Below, one piece after another: positions 1 to 13,100 of a stretch of 64,000 bases of DNA; the first letter of the stretch is position 1; each line of letters opens with the position of its first letter. Under the pieces are notes generated by a model. It saw only the letters and a list, made by a program, of their open reading frames with translations. It did no database searches and had not been told where the DNA came from. The stretch is taken from assembly GCF_003589595.1 (NCBI RefSeq), contig NW_020654422.1:20197488-20261487 (forward strand), read 5' to 3'. The position numbers and the translations under genes were made by a program. This DNA comes from Hyposmocoma kahamanoa. Lineage: Eukaryota > Arthropoda > Insecta > Lepidoptera > Cosmopterigidae.

Positions 1-832
1 TTGGAGTATTTTTATAAAACCCTTCCTATAGATTTTCGTATTCCTCACATTTGGAAACTTGAATAATTTTCATTTGTGTTTTGGTAATATTTAATGCGTG
101 TAAAAACTTTATACCTAGTTATTTGGATGCTATTTTCATGTATAAAAAATGTATGCTTCATAACATGTATTACCACGGCTAGACGCATCCACGTGGCACA
201 CTGTTGGTCAGTCCGCCATTTTCGTTTTATACGTTTGATCGTGTCAATTATCTTAAAAAAAACCTAAAACCTCGATAATCGTAGAAAAATGCCTTATTTT
301 GCTACTTTGGAGTGAAGAGATGATAGTCGCACTTGTAATATTATCTAAGGTGGTGTTTGATATCATCTTTAAGTCTTATTTTATTTAATTTTAATAAAAC
401 TTAAATTTATATTTATCGTAATAATTTTTCTGTTACAAGAAATGAAAATAAACCTTATCCCGTTGCAATATGGTCGCTTATTTTTTGGAGAACTAAGTAA
501 ACATCACGATTTTTCGATGCTGCTCCTTTTCTTCTTCGTTCAGCTATTGACTGCTATATGTCACCAGATTTATTGAAATTTCAGTATAAAATCAAAACGT
601 CGTAACCTCATAGAAACACCATCACGGATAATATTACAGATGCGACAGTAGTTTTTGCATTCCAAAGTAGCAAAAGAAAATGGCGAATGACTGAGCTCAA
701 ATATGTGGAACTCCACGTACTTGGCACGAGTGCCACGCTCACTAAGCATTTCTACTGTATTTATTGTTCTGTAGACACATCTGTCCTCATCGCTATTTAA
801 TAAAAGCTTATCTCTATATTTTGCGTTTTAAG
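1..832. other. Intron or upstream DNA of the GalNAc-transferase gene
   Basis: AT-rich sequence with no recognisable coding segment. It ends in the acceptor ttttaag used by the 833 exon. The stretch at about 590-775 (GAGCTCA core and CTACTGTATTTATTGTTCTGT) resembles 40184-40390, so part of it is a degraded dispersed repeat. Confidence 0.5.
590..775 (+). repeat. Degraded dispersed repeat, copy 1
   Basis: It shares GCGAA-TGACTGAGCTCA and the end CTACTGTATTTATTGTTCTGT with 40184-40390, with divergent spacers. The type is unknown. Confidence 0.4.
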
Positions 833-1144
833 GTATTGGTGAACAAGGCAAACCTGCCTTTTTGCTATCAAAAGATAAAGCCCTGGAAGAAGAGCTATAT
901 TCTGTCAACGGTTTTAACGGTGCGCTGAGTGACAAGATAGCATTGAACCGTTCCTTACCCGATATCCGGCATCGTGGATGCAAACACCGGAAGTACTTAG
1001 AAGACTTGCCTACGGTCAGCGTAATTGTACCGTTCCATAATGAACATTGGAGTACGCTACTAAGGACCGCGTTCACCGTCCTATACAGATCGCCAAAGAA
1101 ATTAATCAAAGAAATATTTCTAGTCGATGATGCTAGCACTAAAG
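833..1144 (+). CDS. GalNAc-transferase exon: stem end and start of catalytic domain
   Basis: The exon follows ttttaag and begins in the second base of a codon. It encodes [11 protein letters not shown], the conserved [10 protein letters not shown] segment and the first Rossmann strand [10 protein letters not shown] (residues about 61-70), ending in the UDP-binding LVDDASTK. The donor is the weak GTTTGT after phase 1. The reading frame stays open past the donor, but the similarity to the family stops exactly there. Confidence 0.92.
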
Positions 1145-4100
1145 GTTTGTTATTACAAAATGTTATTATCAAGTCAACTGTACCATATCACTGATAAGAA
1201 TCTCTTGAACGTTAATCAAGTAATTGGCGAATTGTGTTCAAACTATCATGATAGGAACGGTTGAAAATTATACAACGTTACACCGAAATTAATTTAAAAA
1301 GTTACATAATCCAACCCATATAACCTTCTATTCATATCGAAATTACAATCATATAATCCCACTTTGATTTGATTATAACATTGCACCCAATAAACATTTA
1401 TCAATTTGGATTTATTATTTATGTGCATAATTTAATTCAATTTCAATAAGTCGCACATGAAACAAATTACTGTCGTAACTAAAAAATGGTGGTATTGTGA
1501 AAACGCGATATGAATTTTCAAAAAAATGATCTATAATTATTTATATTATTTTTTTGAAATTTGACTTAGTATAACTTGACTGTTCAACGTTCAACCGTGA
1601 CCATGGGACCTGTAAAGGGCCCGAAACGTCGATTTGTTTGAAAAAACAAATATACGCGATTTAAACCCGGAAAAATAGTTTCATTTCCTATGTGTAACAA
1701 TCGCGAAAACCTAAGAACTCGACAACTTTATATACATTTTATTGCAAACGATTCTGGCGGTAATTCCAATAACAATTCGAAGAAACAATTCGAAAGCGTA
1801 GTAAATCTGTTTTTTTTTTAAATAAAATGTACGATTTAACTACCACAATAGCGCCAATACTTGAAATGGAAACCCGTGCTCTGTGACGTATATATTAGAG
1901 AGAACAGAAAAATGTATGTTGACATTAGCTCGTTTGTGCATTGTTACGTTCCGCGTTATGCACTACAAGCGAAGCAAGGTATCGTATTCGCAACCATTTC
2001 CCATTCTTTGTGAACGCGCCATGGAGCTATAAACTCTTTATCATAAACAACACTTGCTTTATAGTAAGCTAAGCCCCATTTTATTATTAACTGAGCCTCA
2101 GAATGTCGTAGCTTGTAATTCTGACTGGAATAGAGGAAGTTAATTTAGCTAACCTAAATAATAATGTGAACATACCCTTCTACAAAATTATCTGAACTGA
2201 TTATATTTCAATAAGTCGCACCCTTAGTAATATAAGGGCACAATCCAAAAAAAGTAGATTTTTGGGAAATCGCGTATTAAGATTCTGGATTCCTACATTA
2301 CACCTATTTTTTCAAATAACATGCTTATTATTTAAGTTATAAATATGAAATTTGGCAGATTTGTTCTTTGATAAATGTATTATATATAGCAATAAAAAAA
2401 AAAATAATATAAATAAATTCTATAAGTTTCAAGCAAGTTAAAAAAACACTTTCAAGTTAGACCCATATAGTACAAAAAATATAACAGAAATATGGAGCTA
2501 TTTAAGTTTGATCCCATTTATTATTTAAGTCCCTATCAATTCCCAAATTTCCCAAAAATCTACTTTTTTTGGATTGTGCCCTTATATTACTAAGGGTGCG
2601 ATGTGTATTATTTATTGAAATTTGAGTACATGGGCAACACATTATTATTTCCTGCTAAATTGTCGCTGCAAATTATTGTCTGCAATTTTTTTTTATTGTA
2701 ATCTGAGCAAGCGAAGGAGGTTAAGATAAGTGAAGAAGAAAAATAGATTCCTGAGCGTAGCGAAGGTTTCAAAGCACGAGACACAAAACAACTTTGCTGC
2801 CGAGCGAAACACAACTTTTCACCTCACTATAGCGACGAAAATGTAAGGGTCGTATTTTAGAACTCTACTCAATGCTCAAGTCAGGACTTGAGTATGATTC
2901 AAAGCACTAGAAATCATACTCAAGTCCTTGCCATTCGTTTCGTATTTCCAGTACTGTCTGCTCAAATCCTGACTTATGAGTTGACTTGAGTATGATTTCA
3001 AGCACTGGAAATACGACCCTAATGGCAAGGACTTGAGTATGATTTTCAGTGCTCACTGCAATACTCATGTCCTGGCTTGAGTATTGAGTAGAGTTCTGGA
3101 ATACGACCCTCAGATTGCTAAATACCGTTTTAACGTTCCGTAATAAAACTGGAAATCCATGCAGCTTCCTCGTGTCTGTTTGTAGGTCATAGCATTATAT
3201 GATAGTATTATATGAATGACTCGCAGAACAGAAATTGTAATAAGTGACATATGGTTTTAAACCTTATTGCAGTAAAGATAACACAAAAATAGTGTATTGT
3301 TGTATTAGGGTTGAAAGTAGTTTATTACTAAATTAACTATTTAATAGAATTTTAAAATTTGTATTATATTATATACTACAAGGCTTGAAACTTGACACTG
3401 AAATGTTATCGCTGTGCTGCGTTGTCCAGAAACTCCGCAAAGTTTGAGAATCAATCATACACCTCACTATGAGCATTTCATAAACTTTAATAATCTAATT
3501 TCGCCTTCTTTCCAGACTTTTTAAAAGAAAAACTAGATTCATACCTAGAACAAAACATTCCTAAGGCAAGAGTAATCAGAGTGCACAACAGAAGTGGCTT
3601 AATTACGGCGCGTCTGGCCGGAGCAAAGGAAGCAACGGGGGATGTTCTCATTTTCTTGGATTCGCACACAGAGGCCAATGTTAACTGGTTACCACCTCTG
3701 TTAGGTCTGTGTATGTATTGCTGTTATTAGATAGATAATTTAGATGTGATAATTATGATAATTTTATTTACGATAATTTTATGTTTTGATAATTTTGCTA
3801 ATACATTTAGTTATGATAGTTTGGAGTAGATTTCTAAATAAGTCATCGATTCCCGTCAAGACCAATTCGGGAAACGAGCTCTTCTGTATTGTTTCTGTTT
3901 TGGATAGTGCTCCAGAGAATAGTGAGACGTACAATAGTGATACTATTTAATATAAACACTGTTTAATATCAATGTCATAACTAAAAAATTTCAAATTCAC
4001 AGAACCAATTGCGCTGAATTACAGAACGGTGGTATGTCCGTTTATTGACGTCATAGCGTATGATACTTTCGAGTACAGGCCTCAGGATGAAGGTGCGAGA

Positions 4101-7100
4101 GGTGCCTTTGACTGGGAATTCTTTTACAAACGACTACCAGTACTTCCCAAAGACAAAAAGAACATGCCCGAGCCGTTTGAGTGAGTGTTTTGAAACTAGA
4201 TTTTATTTCACTGGTGGTAGGGTTCTATGTGCAATACCCACCTGAATAGGTACCACAATTTCAACTTCAAAGTAGATTTTTCTTATGGCAAGATTGGTAG
4301 CCAGCACAACCTCAGAAACAGACCCCCAAAAGTGACCAAAATGAAAAAAGTAACATATAATGGACTGATATTATTGTATGTTTGCAATTTTTAGAACCGA
4401 CTGTTTATTGTTTATACTGCGGGGCGCTGGATGGCGAAGAGAGCCTGGGTTCGATTCTCGGTAGGACCAAATTGGGAAATGAACTTTTCCAAATTGTATT
4501 ATTTTAGTACTATATCGGACGACCTCCGTGGTCGAGTGACTTGTACACCGGTTTTTATGGTGTCGCCATCTCTGAGGGTTCGATCCCCGACCGGATCAAT
4601 GTAGAAAAATTAACTTTTTATATTGTCTTTGGTCTGTTTCCGATTTCCATAATACAAGTGCTTTCGTTACTTACTTTGGGATCAGAGCAACGTATGTGAT
4701 ATAAATATATCTTTTTTATAAAAAAATTGCCAAGTTTTATTAAAATCGGTTACCGGAAAGTGCGCGAAACCCGATTCATCATCTAGTTTGCCACCCTTGA
4801 GGAATATTTTTTTCAAATTTAAATGGTACCAATACTGAGGTACCCTTTTTCCAACGAAAAAAGAACCATTAAAATCGGATCACAAATGAATAATCGCGCA
4901 ACATACAATAAAACATAATCTCAGTACAGAGTACTAAAAAACCGACCTCAAAAGTACGTGGAATTACGTCTATTTGCTAAGTTTCATTGAAATATCCCCT
5001 AGTTCGCCACTATACAGGACTTCATACTGGAGATAATAAAAATAGGTTCTCACTACGACACTACTCAAAGTATATCGAGAGAAAAACGCCTTGAATTGGA
5101 CAAATAGCAAAATCGACTAAATAATTGCTAAAAGTAATTGCTCCTAAATTAAAGTTAGGCGCTATTTATAAAAATGAATTTTCATGCGTGAACAGCCAAC
5201 CTTTGAGGTGGATGATTTTCTTCAAAATGAAATGGGACCACTATGGAAGTACCCCCTTTCCAATAAAAAAAGAATCATGAAAATCGGTCCACAAATACCG
5301 GAGTTATCGCGTAACATACATACAAAAAAAAAACATACAGTCGAATTGAGAACCTCCTCCTATTTTAAAGTCGGTTAAAAATACTGTTACGAAAAAAGGC
5401 TTTTATAGTGTTTTGCTTGGCATTCCATAGAAGTCATTTGCGGTCAAATAAACATGAAATGATTAAGTAGAAATCAGTTTTAGTAACAAATGCAACACGT
5501 TCAATAATATGTCGAATATTACAGGAGCCCGGTAATGGCGGGCGGTCTGTTCGCAATATCGCGCAAATTCTTTTGGGAGCTTGGCGGATATGACCCCGGC
5601 CTCGATATTTGGGGCGGAGAGCAGTATGAACTTAGTTTTAAGGTTGGTTTTTCTTTCATTTGTACTCATTGACTTACAATTATATGGACGTCGGGTCTGC
5701 GCTAAAAAGTGTCCGAACTTATAGATATATGGCGTTAAAATCGTATACAGAGCGTCATTCACGCTTTAGTCTTCGTTTGTTCGACTGACAGCGAAGCAAG
5801 CAAAATTAGACAGTACTGCGATGACGTTATAATTTAAATTCAACGTTTTAGCTTTTTCAAATTCCTTTACATGTCACTACGTTTAAATAGGTTGTTGACT
5901 TGGGACAGTTTTTTCGTGGTTTGTGTATTAGACCCGTCGTCCATTCATTTGTAAGTCAATGTTTGTACTTTATTATCTTATTAAATTTTCACGTCTCATG
6001 GAAAAACATTTGACACTATACAGGGCGTCTCATGGCTATGGGCCATGGAGGGAATATGTTATTCCCTCTGCTGCTGCATGTTGGTGAAATTACAGGCACA
6101 TGGGAGTTGTCAACTTATGTCCCAGGGTGACGGGCGCAGAGGCAGTATTCCTCAGATCTGCGATTTAAGCACAAAAAAAAGATAGGATATTTTACTTATT
6201 GGAGACATTTTACTTTTAAAAGTAAGTAATAAAGTGTAAGTATTGCATTCAAAGACTTAAAAGGTTTGTTGCCTCATCTGGGAATCAAACAGACCAAACG
6301 TGAAAAAAAAACACAAGCAACATGTCGTCCTCAAAGCCAAATACTATCGTAACTCACAAATGGTGAAATTGAGATAACACGATTTGAAAATTAAAAAACA
6401 AAACTGAATGAGTTTTATTGCGAATAATGTGATTATTTTTATTTATATGTACATGTTTAGTTATCTATTTATAAACGAGAAAGCAAAAATTTATTTCTTT
6501 CATTCAGTTTTATTTTTAACTTTTGAATCGTTCCCAATTCCACAATTTTGAGTTAAGACAGTACTTGGTTTTCATAATAATAATAACGCACACACTCAAC
6601 ATAGCCCCGCACTAGGGAAACCCTGTGTCGCGGGTGCCATGGACACACACATAGACAACCACAAATTACACCCAAACTTACGACAGAAATAAATGTAGGC
6701 CATACAAATATTTCTCCCGACCCGGGAATCGAACCTGGGACTTCTGCGTGGCAGTCCGGCATGGTAACCGTTCGGCCACGGAAGCAGTTCAAGTTCAAGT
6801 TTTGTGTGCGAAGTACTTTTATGATGACGATCAAAAGGATCAATTATAAGGATTAATTTCTTTTAAGTATCTTAAATTAACTTAGACCGTTAAATTATAA
6901 AATATATTAAAAAAAGAAGCAAACTTCAAACTGCTAATGTATCTACAATTTCAAATTTCAATTTGGCCTCCTGTTTTTTATCTTGCACTTATAAATCAAA
7001 TTCCTTATGTGGATACTTATTCGTAAATAATCAAAATTATCTATGAATTGATAATGGCGATATTTTTAGAAATAGTAATATCGACAATAAAACACATAAT

Positions 7101-10100
7101 AATGCATTTTCCTAAACTAAATTTCATGGTGTTTATTTAATTTTAGATACTATGTTACTGAAAAGGAATTAATTCTTGATGACCCTTTCCATCGGTATCA
7201 TAAAAAATGTGATCTTTTTCACATTTCGTAGGTTCCCTTTTCGAAATGAGGTATGCAATTTTTTTAAAAGTCTTTGAATGCAGTATTACTTACTTTTAAA
7301 AATCATATAATGTATCTATGGGGCATAATGCCCTATCTGCAATATTAAAGTACTTTCTCTGGGCGTCCTGTATACGGAGTAATAGAACGAACATGACGTC
7401 ACTTGATCAGAAATATAAGTTTCTTAGTCTGCCGTGTACGTTTTTCGAAGTACTTTTCGTTATTACGTTACGTACACTTAAGGTTTACGGTAAAGTCACT
7501 GACAAGCTAATACTTGACGATTTAATTCTGCCTACACTGCCATCTGCCCCTATGTTGTAGACATTCGAAAAATTCGCACTATGCCTTAGCTTCCACATTT
7601 GTATGGCATGACATTATTTAGGTGTGCATGGTCCATCGTAGACCTCATCGTCACTTTCCATCAAATGAGTTGGAGGTCAAATGCGCACTTATTTTTTCAT
7701 TACAATAGGTTTAATAACTATAATTCCAAATTCTTTCATTAGATGGCGTTGATAGTTTTATAAAACGATCAATAGATAAATTAAAATGTTTTCAGATATG
7801 GCAGTGCGGAGGGCGCATGGTGGACGCGCCGTGTTCCCGCGTTGGCCATATTTACCGCAAATTCGCGCCCTTCCCCAACCCAGGACACGGAGATTTTGTT
7901 GGCAAGGTAACATTGCACATTACTTATTCAACAGTTTCGAAATGGTGCAAGGATTTTTTTTGCTTTATAATGTACCACCGGATAAGTGCCTTTTATCCGC
8001 AGTAAAACCAACCGCAGACAGATCTGTTCATGACTGCTTTAAGAACTTCACAAAATATCATCCATACCATGCATTGACACAAGATACCTGACCCCTTTTT
8101 GGCTGACTTTGTTGACCTTTTGGTTCGGAGCACATAAATTTGGAGCGTTAAACAAACCCAATTTTTACCCTTTGAGCCGTAAAAGTAATTTTGGTTTATT
8201 TCCTGATCTTGTCATTAGTGAAATGACATGTGACAAAGTTTTTAAGCCAATTTGATTTTTAACGTATAGTTTTTACTGCAGGATAAACATTTCCACCTGC
8301 AATAGTAAGGTCGTCGTGATCTAGCGGTTTAAGAATTGCTTTGCAAGTTGAGGCGAAGAATGGTTCGAGTCACATAAAAATAAAATATTATTTAGCTATG
8401 GCTGTATATAATTTTTTTTTTTATATCTTTAGAATGCTAGATTGTCACAAACTTAACGTTAACTTCATGGTAATTCAACAAATACTTTATTTTATTTTTC
8501 TAAATTAATAGTAAACAATTTAAAATTACTTACAAATAAAAACTGCAAATTGTGATTTGTCAACGTTAACATTTTAAAGTGAAAATTATTTCAATTATTA
8601 AATTACTAAATATTTTTAACGGAACTGTCCGTTAAAAAAATTATATTAAAATAAAAATGTACTCGTGGAATCGAACCACGGGTATTAGTAATGTGCAGTC
8701 TATACAGCAAGCCGCTCGCCCAATTTACATGGATGTTGGGTGACGAAAATTAGTATTGGCTTTAAATATAAGTTAATAATCTTTAAGTAACACTCCAACC
8801 TATTGCCTACAGAATAAGATGGCTCCCAGAACCAAATGGTCCGTTCGTGCGTATTTTGGGGGGTCAGGTACAAGAGTGTACTGCGTCCGCAGTTATCAAC
8901 CAAGCATCCATACTGCATTTCGACCCCTCCTCCGTAAAGTATCGTATGTCGAATTGCCAAGTTTACAGGGAGCGTTTTAAACTCCTGAATTCACTAAAAT
9001 GAGCTTGACACGTGACTTTAAAATTTCTCAGTTTTATTCGGCAAAGCTTTATTTTAAAATCCTAGATATCGGTTAGATGATCTATGAAGATCTATTAGAT
9101 GATCACTCTATGTGAGTAAAGAGCTTTGCCGAATAAAACTGAGAAATGTCACGTGTTACGCTCATTTCAATTAATTCAAAAGTTTAAAACGCTCCCGTGT
9201 AAACTTGGCAATTTCGACATACGATACTTTACGCAGGAGGGGTCGATTTATCACTCAAAGTTTTTTTAATATTAATCGTAAGTCCTTAAGTACACATCAA
9301 AATAGTTCCTTTCGCCGTATAATACGTTAACAATGATATGAACCAAATAAAATATAACAGTCAAACAAAGTAATAAGTATTTGTACACCTACTTATTATA
9401 ACGACGTTTTGCCCAGGTTACATTGGTTTTCGTCTCTTCGTCTTCGTCATCTTCAAAAGATAGGAATTGCACTTACCAACCAATCATTTTTAATATAGCG
9501 AAGTTCCATATTATACCACAGATTACTTAATAATTACTAACTATAACATCCGGCATTCAAAGTAGCTTCCTACTTTTAAAATTGGATTGATTAAGTATCC
9601 TCTGGCACGGTCTTAGTCTGAAATTTTATTAGTAAGTATTAGTTTATTTAATTGTATATGGTTGTTGTATAAATATATACAGTATGGTTATTTATTATTT
9701 GATAATAAAATGTGTTTTTAATAAAGTATTTCAATTTTTACCACTATACACCTTATGTCTCCTTCTCTGGTTATGATCGCTTGCTACTGACGGGACGAAC
9801 AGGTCGTGCGCTTATCAGATTTCCATTGCCAGAAATTGCCAGTCAGAGCTTTAAATCGCAAAGATGTCAGGGACGCTGTCGCTACGCCCGTTACCCTGAG
9901 ACATAAGTTGACAAGTCCCGTGTGACTGTAATTGCACCAGTACCCTTACTCGTCAAAACTGGAACGCAGGAATAGTCATATAGACGTCAATAGACGAACT
10001 CTTTCACAAGGAGTACTACTTTTGTTTTTGTGTATGAACTATAAAGTGTATATCTATCCATCCTTATTCATCGAATTTCGCTTACATTATACATTATTAA

Positions 10101-13100
10101 TTTTAATTTTAATCTAATCGTTTCAATATAATTTTAATTTTAATTTCTTAGAATGTATGCAACTTTATATTTTAATATTTTATTTTATTTTATTTATTTT
10201 AATTAATAGAGTCAATTTCAATATGTATAATTAACAAAATAATAATAATAATAATGTAATTAAAGGTGTAATGTTGTGGACTGTGTTGTCTGAAGGGAAT
10301 AAATGAATATGAATATGAATATACCGAAGTTCCATTCTGGGCCTACTATGATATGAACCAAGTTTCGCCTCAAATATCAGCAAGTTTTAGTAACCGCTGT
10401 TTATTAATTCTTCTTTCAGAATTATCGCCGCGTAGCCGAAGTGTGGATGGACGAGTACAGCCAGTACCTATACAAGCGAAGACCGCACTACTTGAAGATC
10501 GACCCTGGCGACTTGACCGCCCAGAAGGCCATTCGGACAAAACTCAAATGCAAACCTTTCAAGTGGTTCATTACACAGGTATTATATAACGTTTGGTATT
10601 TTTTTTTATGTATTTATTTTCATGACCTTGAGTAGGTGCGATTTTTTAAATATTTTTCATGATTTTGGATTTAAATTCTTCAGTAAAAATTTAGAAATAA
10701 TAAACGTAGAAAGCTAATATAAAAAAGTATGAGTTTCCAAAATGGCGTCTTTTTTCTTGAATTGATTTTGTGTGCAACAATATATAATTCTCTTAAGATA
10801 ACGGTTTCCCGGTAAATGACATGATTGAAGAAATGTTAAAATCCTAGGTCTGGCAGTATATAAGTATATATTTCCACACACATAAAATACGGAATAAGAG
10901 AAAACAAGATTATACAATATATATATAAAAAACCAAATGATTTGTGGACAGTCTCAGCATTCACTGAGCGATATAAGTCGCTCAGCACAGGTTTTCAGCC
11001 TGCCCCTGACGTTAGTAAACACATATTGGCATTTTGGGCTTGTTCCGTAAACTTAGGGTCGTATTCTAGAACTCTACTCAATGCTCAAGTCAGGATTGCA
11101 CTGGAAACACAAGCACTGGAAATACGACCCTAATGGCAGGGACTTGAGTATGATTTCGAGTGCTTTAAACCATACTCAAATCCTGACTTGAGCATTGAGT
11201 AGAGTTCTAGAATACGATCCTTAGAAGACTAGGTAATCTGTTACAATAGTAAACAATTAAAATAAAAAAAATAAACATCTCAAAAACCAACCATTGCATA
11301 ATAATAAAATCTGAATTATTAAAAATTAAAATTAACATTTTACTCGTACCAAACTGAACCAATAATTTTCTGTGTAATTGCACATCTGAATAATTGATTT
11401 AAAAATGGTATATTGCCCCGAAAAGCAAATCTAGTTTACAAGAATAAAGGTAAAATAAAAAAAGTATAAGTAATAATAATAATAGCATAGTAGTAGAACA
11501 AAATTGATTGAGCAAAAAGTGAATGAGACACCGAGCTTTTCATTGGTCAAAATAATCACATGACAATGATATGTCTGCGATATGTCAATTGTGTGTGGCA
11601 GATACAAATACAAAAAAACATCTTCCAGATGAATTAGATGCTAGACCAGTAACATTTCCAATGTAAGAAAATCTAAGAACTTTGTTGATTATGTTCTTTG
11701 TTTACAGATCGCCTTCGATCTGCCTGTGAAATACCCGATGATAGAACCCGAACCATTTGGATCAGGACAGGTACCATGCAATCTAATTTAATTGTCAAGG
11801 GACATTGAGTCCAAGTAACGTTCTATGAACTTAGTATATTTGTATTGTCTTAAGCGTCAATGAGGCTAGTATACTGCGGGTCGAGTTAGCACGTGGCAAA
11901 TTTATACTCATGAAACATGTTACAATAATGTCAGTACCCTCTTTCAAACAAAAAAAGAATAACCAAAATCGTTTCACAAAAGAGTTATCGAGGAACATAC
12001 ATAATAATAATAATAATAATAACGCTCACACTCAACATAGCCCCGCACTAGGGAAACCCTGTGTCGCGGGTGCCATGGACACACACATAGACAACCACAA
12101 ATTACACCCAAACTCACGAGAGAAATAAATGTAGGCCATACAAATATTTCTCCCGGCCCGGGAATCGAACCTGGGACCTCTGCGTGGCAGTCCGGCATGG
12201 TAACCGTTCGGCCACGGAGGCAGTTGAACATAAAAAGAACGCACAGTCGAATTGAACGTCTTGATTTCTCGCACGCTCCATATAATAATGTTCCAGATAA
12301 AAACATCAAGTGGCAATCGCTGCGTAGACGCGAAGGATACTCAGAAGAAGGATAAGATAACGCTGTCGCCATGTGACAGCAATGCTGGGCGTCAGAAGTT
12401 CATTCTCTCTTGGCATAAGGATATCAGGTAATCGTTTTAGAAGACAATCGAAGCGAAGTTAAAGGGCGGCGCGCCCGCGCTAAGAAAAGTCGCCATCTCT
12501 ATGCAAGAATTCGTGTCGTTTCTACACACAACTGTGTACACTGTCTCGGCGCCGGACAAGAAAAAAATCTTGTCTACCCCCCGACACGCGCGTGTTTATG
12601 TGCGTGGCCGGGTGTTGCTTAGTAATCAACATGTACAACAACATATTTTTTCCCATAGTCGATTGTAAAACGACAGCTACCTGGAAGACTCGTAATGTAC
12701 TGACACACTTTACCCTCCACATGTTTGTCCGAAAGCATTCGCATCGTGTACATAATCATTATATCTCGTCTACAACAGACACTACTTGTTTTCGTGGCTA
12801 GATCCGACAAAATTCGTGTCGTGTACAAGACCATTCTCATCTGTAGCAGACACGTCGAATTTCTGAGCGTGGGTGTACACGCCCTAATCCTGTTTTGAAT
12901 AATTGATTCAGCATACCGTGTCTGACGCTTCCCCAACTGAGCTACTCAACAAATCAGTAGATATACGAATTTTTCTGTGCTTTTGCAGATATTTGTTTTT
13001 TGGTTTTTAACGACTTTTCGTTTACAGCCACCGGCTGACTAGAGATGTCGCTTTGAATATCACGATGTCTGGATCGAAAGAATTTTTCTAAGTGTTTGAT

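Noticed and set aside
11974..12372. 132-residue minus-strand open frame, partly shared with 6553-6843
   Set aside because: Most of it is the body of the type 3 SINE (12001-12223); the rest is antisense to an exon. The similarity between the two places is the repeat, not a gene family.
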